A DNA stretch of 17,937 bases from positions 1-17,937 of the forward strand of contig JBJKRP010000283.1 of NCBI GenBank assembly GCA_046704565.1. Reading direction: 5' to 3'. The stretch comes from FEN-1297 sp046704565 (GTDB lineage Bacteria > Bacteroidota > Ignavibacteria > Ignavibacteriales > Ignavibacteriaceae). Position 1 is the stretch's first letter, and each line of letters begins with the position of its first letter. The notes beneath the pieces are model-generated. The model worked only from the letters and a program-made list of their open reading frames with translations, did no database searches and had not been told where the DNA came from. Shown here one piece after another: positions 14,441-17,937 of the stretch. The position numbers and the translations under genes are program-made.

Positions 14441-16876
14441 TTATTTAACAAGCATCATTTTTTTCACCTGAACATTATCGCCGGCAGTAATTTTGTAAAT
14501 ATATACACCGCTTACCGCATTGCTGCCGTTTTCATTATCGCCGTTCCACTGTACAGTATGTATTCCTGCATTTGTATAGTTGTTTACCAGAGTCTTAACC
14601 AATTGACCGAGCATGTTGTAAACTTTTAGAGTCACAAACGAAGCTTTCGGAATAGAGTACTCAATTTGAGTGGACGGGTTAAACGGGTTCGGGTAATTCT
14701 GCATCAATTTAAAATCTGCAGGAACTGAAGAATTATTTTTTTGATTATTCGTCTCGATTCCAGTTACTGAAAGATTAAGCGTAGGACCGTTATTGAACTT
14801 ACCGTTATTTAATTTATACAAAACATTAATGGAAGTACCTGCGGCAGGTATTCCGTTCACAAACTTCAGATAAACATTACCCGGGTTTACACTGCCGTCT
14901 AAATTATCCGCCGATGCAAATGCGAACATTACTTTGCCGGGTGATATTTCTTTTGCATCAACAAGGTTCCCCGGGTTGTTGACCTGCTGCTGGAAGTTAT
15001 TAAAGCTGATTACCGACGGATCATAACTAAGCTCGACCTGCAGAGTGTTAACATTAGAACAGCCTTCGAGTTTTATCGGCAAATTAATAAGGCTGTTTTG
15101 CATATATGATACATTCCCTATATGCAAATTTCCCGATGCAACGGAATTTAATATTGCCGGACTCGGCCATGTACCGTTCAATACATAATATTGAATTGAA
15201 TGAACGTCTCCAATATCAATGCTGCCGTTTAGGTTTGCATCTGCATTTACAGAGTCCTGTCCGCTCAAGAAAGGATGAGCAAGGTGATTCATAATAGCGG
15301 TTGCATCCAAAAGCGATACCGTGCCGTCAAGGTTTGCATCACCTCTTAATGTAGAAACGGACAAATGATGCACGTAATGTATTTTGCCGTTTTGAACTGT
15401 AAAGTTGGTTTGAGTTAAATCCGAAGCATAACCTATCCATTCGGATGATAAGCCGGTTACGTCAGCCGAATCGCTTGATAAATCAAGCACCTTGAAGCCT
15501 AAATTAAAGAGAACTCCATTTGCAACAACAGCCGAAGTGCCGGCGGCTATAAACGAAATAACCTTTTGTGTACCTGACGAAAAAGCATCATTAAAGACAT
15601 AGAACCAGTTTTTTGCATTTATGAACGTTCCGGTACCGGCATCAAAATAATTAAATTCAAGCTTTGTAGAATCATAATATACTTTCCCTTGAATTACGAC
15701 AAATCCGGTAGCTCCGGTTGAAGTTATATTAACAGGCTCTGAAACAATTGCGCCGGTTAAAGTAGAAACAGTTCCTAAAGTAATTGTAGGAGTGGATACC
15801 GAACCTGCAGTAAAGTATGCTGAAATGGTATGATTACTTGTTACATTAATAAAAGTATAACTCGAGGACGAATCAACGGGAATACCATCAACTAATAATG
15901 CGGAAATGTAATACCCGCCGCTGGCTGTAATAGTAAATTTCTGATTATTACCGCTCGAAACCACTACATTTCCAGACGGAGTTATTGAACCGCCTGTACC
16001 TGCGGCAGCAACAATTGTGTCGGTAGTGTTAACTGCAAAAGTTGCGGATATAGTATGGCTGGCTGTAACATTTACAAATGTATAGCTTGTAGTTGAATCG
16101 ACATGACTGTAATCCACCTGGAGATCTGATAGATGATAGCCTGAACTTGGTGTAATCGTAAATGCCTGGTTGTTACCGCTGGTTACAGAAACACTCCCCG
16201 AAGGAGATATTGTACCTCCTGAAGTTGCTGTCGCCGTAATTGTATAAGAACCGGGTGAATTTGCTGCAAAGGTTGCGGATATAGTATGGCTGGCTGTAAC
16301 ATTTATAAATGTATAGCTTGTAGTTGAATCTACATGACTTCCATCCACTTGAAGATCCGAAAGATGGTAACCCAAACTTGGTGTAATCGTAAATACCTGA
16401 TTGTTACCGCTGCCTACTGCAACAGCTCCGGTGGGAGAGATAGTACCTCCCGAACCTGCCGAAGCGGTTATCGAATAAGTTTGTCCGGTAGGCAAATCGG
16501 CGGTAGTACTAAACCACCCCGAAGACCAATCAGAATAGTTGGCTCCCGATTCTACGCGGACTCTCCAAAAGTATGTTGTTGATGCCGCGGCTGTAAAACT
16601 ATAAGTCTTAACTGTTAATCCGGAAGCATCAAGTTCAAGGGCTGAGAATGAACTGCTTTTTGAAACTTGAAGATGATATGCAGCCCCGGCAGGCAAATCA
16701 ATATTTGAAATAGTTAATTGCCAATTCAAAGATACCGGATTTGCATTTACAATCGGATTAAAATTAGGCGACAGCAGCCATGGCGCCGGAAGGCTTTGCG
16801 CCTTTACAAATGATGTTAAACTAAGAGTTAAGGCAATAGAAAGGAATGTAGTCCAAAAGTACAATTTGTTTTTCAT
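14441..16876 (-). CDS. Secreted T9SS protein: Fn3-like, three InlB B-repeats, cohesin-like, dockerin, cohesin-like, sorting domain
   Basis: The 811-residue exported protein has a signal peptide at 1-27 (MKNKLYFWTTFLSIALTLSL, then TSFVKAQ). Residues about 28-128 resemble an Fn3-type fold (PAPWLLSPNFN...TTYFWRVRVESG). Three tandem InlB B-repeat-like (Listeria-Bacteroides repeat) units follow at 133-206, 211-284 and 287-356. Then come a cohesin-like domain (363-502, YYDSTKLEFNYF), a dockerin (510-571) with loops Asp513/Asn515/Asp517/Asp524 and Asp546/Asn548/Asn550/Asp557, a second cohesin-like domain (583-705, LSYDPSVISF) and the T9SS sorting domain (724-811, NYPNPFNPSTQIEYSIP, YNMLGQLVKTLV). 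From the first cohesin on, the layout copies the neighbouring 934-residue protein. An AGGAGG at 16885-16890 supports the ATG. No enzyme domain is seen; adhesion or scaffolding at the surface is the likeliest role, by inference. Confidence 0.9.
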   Translation of the reverse strand: MKNKLYFWTTFLSIALTLSLTSFVKAQSLPAPWLLSPNFNPIVNANPVSLNWQLTISNIDLPAGAAYHLQVSKSSSFSALELDASGLTVKTYSFTAAASTTYFWRVRVESGANYSDWSSGWFSTTADLPTGQTYSITASAGSGGTISPTGAVAVGSGNNQVFTITPSLGYHLSDLQVDGSHVDSTTSYTFINVTASHTISATFAANSPGSYTITATATSGGTISPSGSVSVTSGNNQAFTITPSSGYHLSDLQVDYSHVDSTTSYTFVNVTASHTISATFAVNTTDTIVAAAGTGGSITPSGNVVVSSGNNQKFTITASGGYYISALLVDGIPVDSSSSYTFINVTSNHTISAYFTAGSVSTPTITLGTVSTLTGAIVSEPVNITSTGATGFVVIQGKVYYDSTKLEFNYFDAGTGTFINAKNWFYVFNDAFSSGTQKVISFIAAGTSAVVANGVLFNLGFKVLDLSSDSADVTGLSSEWIGYASDLTQTNFTVQNGKIHYVHHLSVSTLRGDANLDGTVSLLDATAIMNHLAHPFLSGQDSVNADANLNGSIDIGDVHSIQYYVLNGTWPSPAILNSVASGNLHIGNVSYMQNSLINLPIKLEGCSNVNTLQVELSYDPSVISFNNFQQQVNNPGNLVDAKEISPGKVMFAFASADNLDGSVNPGNVYLKFVNGIPAAGTSINVLYKLNNGKFNNGPTLNLSVTGIETNNQKNNSSVPADFKLMQNYPNPFNPSTQIEYSIPKASFVTLKVYNMLGQLVKTLVNNYTNAGIHTVQWNGDNENGSNAVSGVYIYKITAGDNVQVKKMMLVK
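15809..16480 (-). repeat. Three tandem in-frame B-repeats, two nearly identical at DNA level
   Basis: The units lie at 16259-16480, 16025-16246 and 15809-16018. Units 1 and 2 are 231 bases (77 codons) apart. Over 68 bases (16272-16339 against 16041-16108) they differ at only two positions. Unit 3 is clearly more diverged. This points to a recent duplication or gene conversion of units 1 and 2. Confidence 0.85.
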
Positions 16877-17250
16877 AAACTATCCCTCCTCCAGAATTGA
16901 ATATTAATTCTGAAAATAGATGTTGAATTTAAAAAATCAAAAGCGACACAGTTGAAACAGTAAAAAGCACAAAACTGAAAATAGAAAATAAGCTTTAATG
17001 CGTGTATTGAACTATCGGATAGAAAATTTAAACTGTACTTGTAGAGGAAAAAATTCTAATACACCATTTAATTACTTGTAACTTCAATTAAAAAATACTT
17101 ATAAAAAATCTTTTTTCTATACAGTGCATTAGGGATCGATTAGATGCAACCGGTATCGATAAAAGGTAAATTCCAGTATTTTGAATCCTGTGACTCAGGA
17201 CATATATAATTTGGTAATAATTGTTATGTGAATCTAAAAACTTAACTATC
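16877..17250. other. AT-rich intergenic region upstream of the T9SS gene pair
   Basis: This is most of a 418-base gap and holds no convincing gene. CAGAATT (16892-16898) and AATTCTG (16906-16912) could form a small hairpin just upstream of the ribosome binding site of the 811-residue gene. The six-base palindrome ATCGAT occurs twice near 17135-17160. The promoter of the minus-strand secreted genes should lie here, but I could not place a convincing consensus. Confidence 0.5.
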
Positions 17251-17280
17251 AAAAAGCAAATTTAAAAATTTTTAAGTTGC
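17251..17280 (-). terminator. Terminator-like hairpin after the partial minus-strand gene
   Basis: Read on the minus strand, GCAACTTAAAAA can pair with the following TTTTTAAATTTGC with one bulge, and TTTTT comes straight after (complement of 17251-17255). It begins 14 bases past the stop at 17295. The stem is AT-rich and the loop tight, so this is a moderate call. Confidence 0.45.
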
Positions 17281-17294
17281 GGCAGCTATAAGAG

Positions 17295-17937
17295 TTACTT
17301 CGGATTAAAATGATAGTTGATGGTGCCGTAAGCCTGCATAGATAATTTATACTCCGGACGTATTGCCACTGCTGTTGAGCCGGAGTTACCTATAGCCGTA
17401 GTCGAAAGTTTCAAAGTATAAATCATCTTATAAGCCCGGCTGAATTTTTCTATCTCCGAAGAGTTAAGTGAAACTAATATCTTTGTGGATATGGAATCAG
17501 TAACCTGTTCTCCGTCTGCACTAACGTCAGCCCCTGGAAAATAAATGGATGCGTTCCCTTTAGGATCTCTGATAGTAAATAATTCCTTACCAAGCGAATC
17601 GATAAAAACAATCTTTAATGAATCCGCTAATGGGATTCCATTCGTTATTTCTAATGTAACGTTGGCATTATTAATATCATTATTAATTTTTGAAATATTA
17701 TTTCTATCGTCCCGGGTTAAATCGACATTAGTTGTATCGGTTATATAAGCATTGTTTAGCGATATATAACTACTCGTCGAAAACTCAGTTTGCAGCCTTA
17801 CGGCATCATATATGCCCGCTTCACCATTTTGTCCACCGGGATTCATAATATATTCGCCGGAAATAATAATTCGATCGGGAATGGTGGAAAGGAAGTCGGC
17901 AATGTTGCTGTTATCTTGTGTGAAAGAATAATTATAG
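17295..17937 (-). CDS. Unrecognised beta-rich protein, C-terminal part only
   Basis: The frame stays open to the window edge. Upstream of the first Met (17846) it reads YNYSFTQDNSNIADFLSTIP and continues in frame, so the Met is internal and the true start is outside. The 213 visible residues are rich in alternating polar and hydrophobic strands with Asn, Ser and Thr (VTLEITNGIPLADSLKIVFI) and a repeated use of DSL/DSI. The C terminus is AYGTINYHFNPK. It has no T9SS sorting domain, dockerin, catalytic motif or membrane helix in the visible part. Composition suggests an exported protein, perhaps a lipoprotein, but I do not recognise the family. A terminator-like hairpin follows it, so it is probably a separate unit from the T9SS pair downstream. 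Confidence 0.8.
   Translation of the reverse strand, partial: YNYSFTQDNSNIADFLSTIPDRIIISGEYIMNPGGQNGEAGIYDAVRLQTEFSTSSYISLNNAYITDTTNVDLTRDDRNNISKINNDINNANVTLEITNGIPLADSLKIVFIDSLGKELFTIRDPKGNASIYFPGADVSADGEQVTDSISTKILVSLNSSEIEKFSRAYKMIYTLKLSTTAIGNSGSTAVAIRPEYKLSMQAYGTINYHFNPK

Noticed and set aside
15809..16480. CRISPR-like regular repeat
   Set aside because: The spacing is a whole number of codons, the repeats are over 200 bases long, and they encode a known type of protein repeat within one open frame.
11571..16876. A cellulosome locus, suggested by cohesin and dockerin domains
   Set aside because: No glycoside hydrolase or carbohydrate-binding module is visible, and cohesin and dockerin lie in the same chains with T9SS sorting domains, which is not cellulosome layout.
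17844..17846. ATG at 17846 as the start of the last minus-strand gene
   Set aside because: The frame stays open upstream to the window edge with similar composition, and no ribosome binding site or signal peptide precedes the Met.

Overview
The window suggests a member of the Ignavibacteria or a near relative in the Bacteroidota/Chlorobi group. The main evidence is two secreted proteins that end in the 'YPNPFNPST...YNMLGQ.VKTLV' type IX secretion (T9SS) sorting domain, together with AT-leaning coding sequence, strong AGGAGG ribosome binding sites and the order pheT - coiled-coil gene - zapA - 6S RNA - rny. No lineage search could be run, so this placement is inference.

Left part (1-4415, + strand): a housekeeping block. 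It holds the 3' part of pheT (Phe-tRNA synthetase beta chain), a small coiled-coil gene abutting it, zapA (FtsZ-ring factor), a structured RNA of about 203 nt that folds like 6S RNA (2621-2823), and rny (RNase Y). The long rny reading frame opens inside the RNA gene, but its real start is the ATG at 2853 behind a clear ribosome binding site.

Middle part (4416-11283, + strand): a 234-base AT-rich spacer with inverted repeats and a terminator-like hairpin, then a tight run of coaE (dephospho-CoA kinase), pheA (prephenate dehydratase with ACT domain but no chorismate mutase), a monofunctional proline dehydrogenase, tsaD (tRNA t6A synthesis), an mltG-type lytic transglycosylase and an Ig-like-domain lipoprotein. 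The most striking gene is mltG (8117-9511). Its N-terminal cytoplasmic part is an AroQ-class chorismate mutase domain with seven of eight textbook active-site residues in place. The membrane anchor and the periplasmic cell-wall enzyme follow in the same reading frame. The standalone dehydratase three genes upstream would use the prephenate that this domain makes, so the cluster can cover chorismate to phenylpyruvate while physically joining that step to a peptidoglycan enzyme. A second oddity is the lipoprotein's signal peptide, which is encoded within one arm of an imperfect inverted repeat.

Right part (11525-17937, - strand): a perfect 13-bp hairpin separates the convergent gene sets. Two neighbouring secreted multidomain proteins of 934 and 811 residues have unrelated N-terminal halves (a parallel beta-helix; an Fn3-like domain plus three InlB-type B-repeats) but the same C-terminal chassis: cohesin-like domain, type I dockerin, cohesin-like domain, T9SS sorting domain. 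Upstream of them lie a 418-base spacer and the 3' end of an unrecognised beta-rich protein that runs off the window.

I saw no tRNA, rRNA, CRISPR array, insertion sequence or phage gene.
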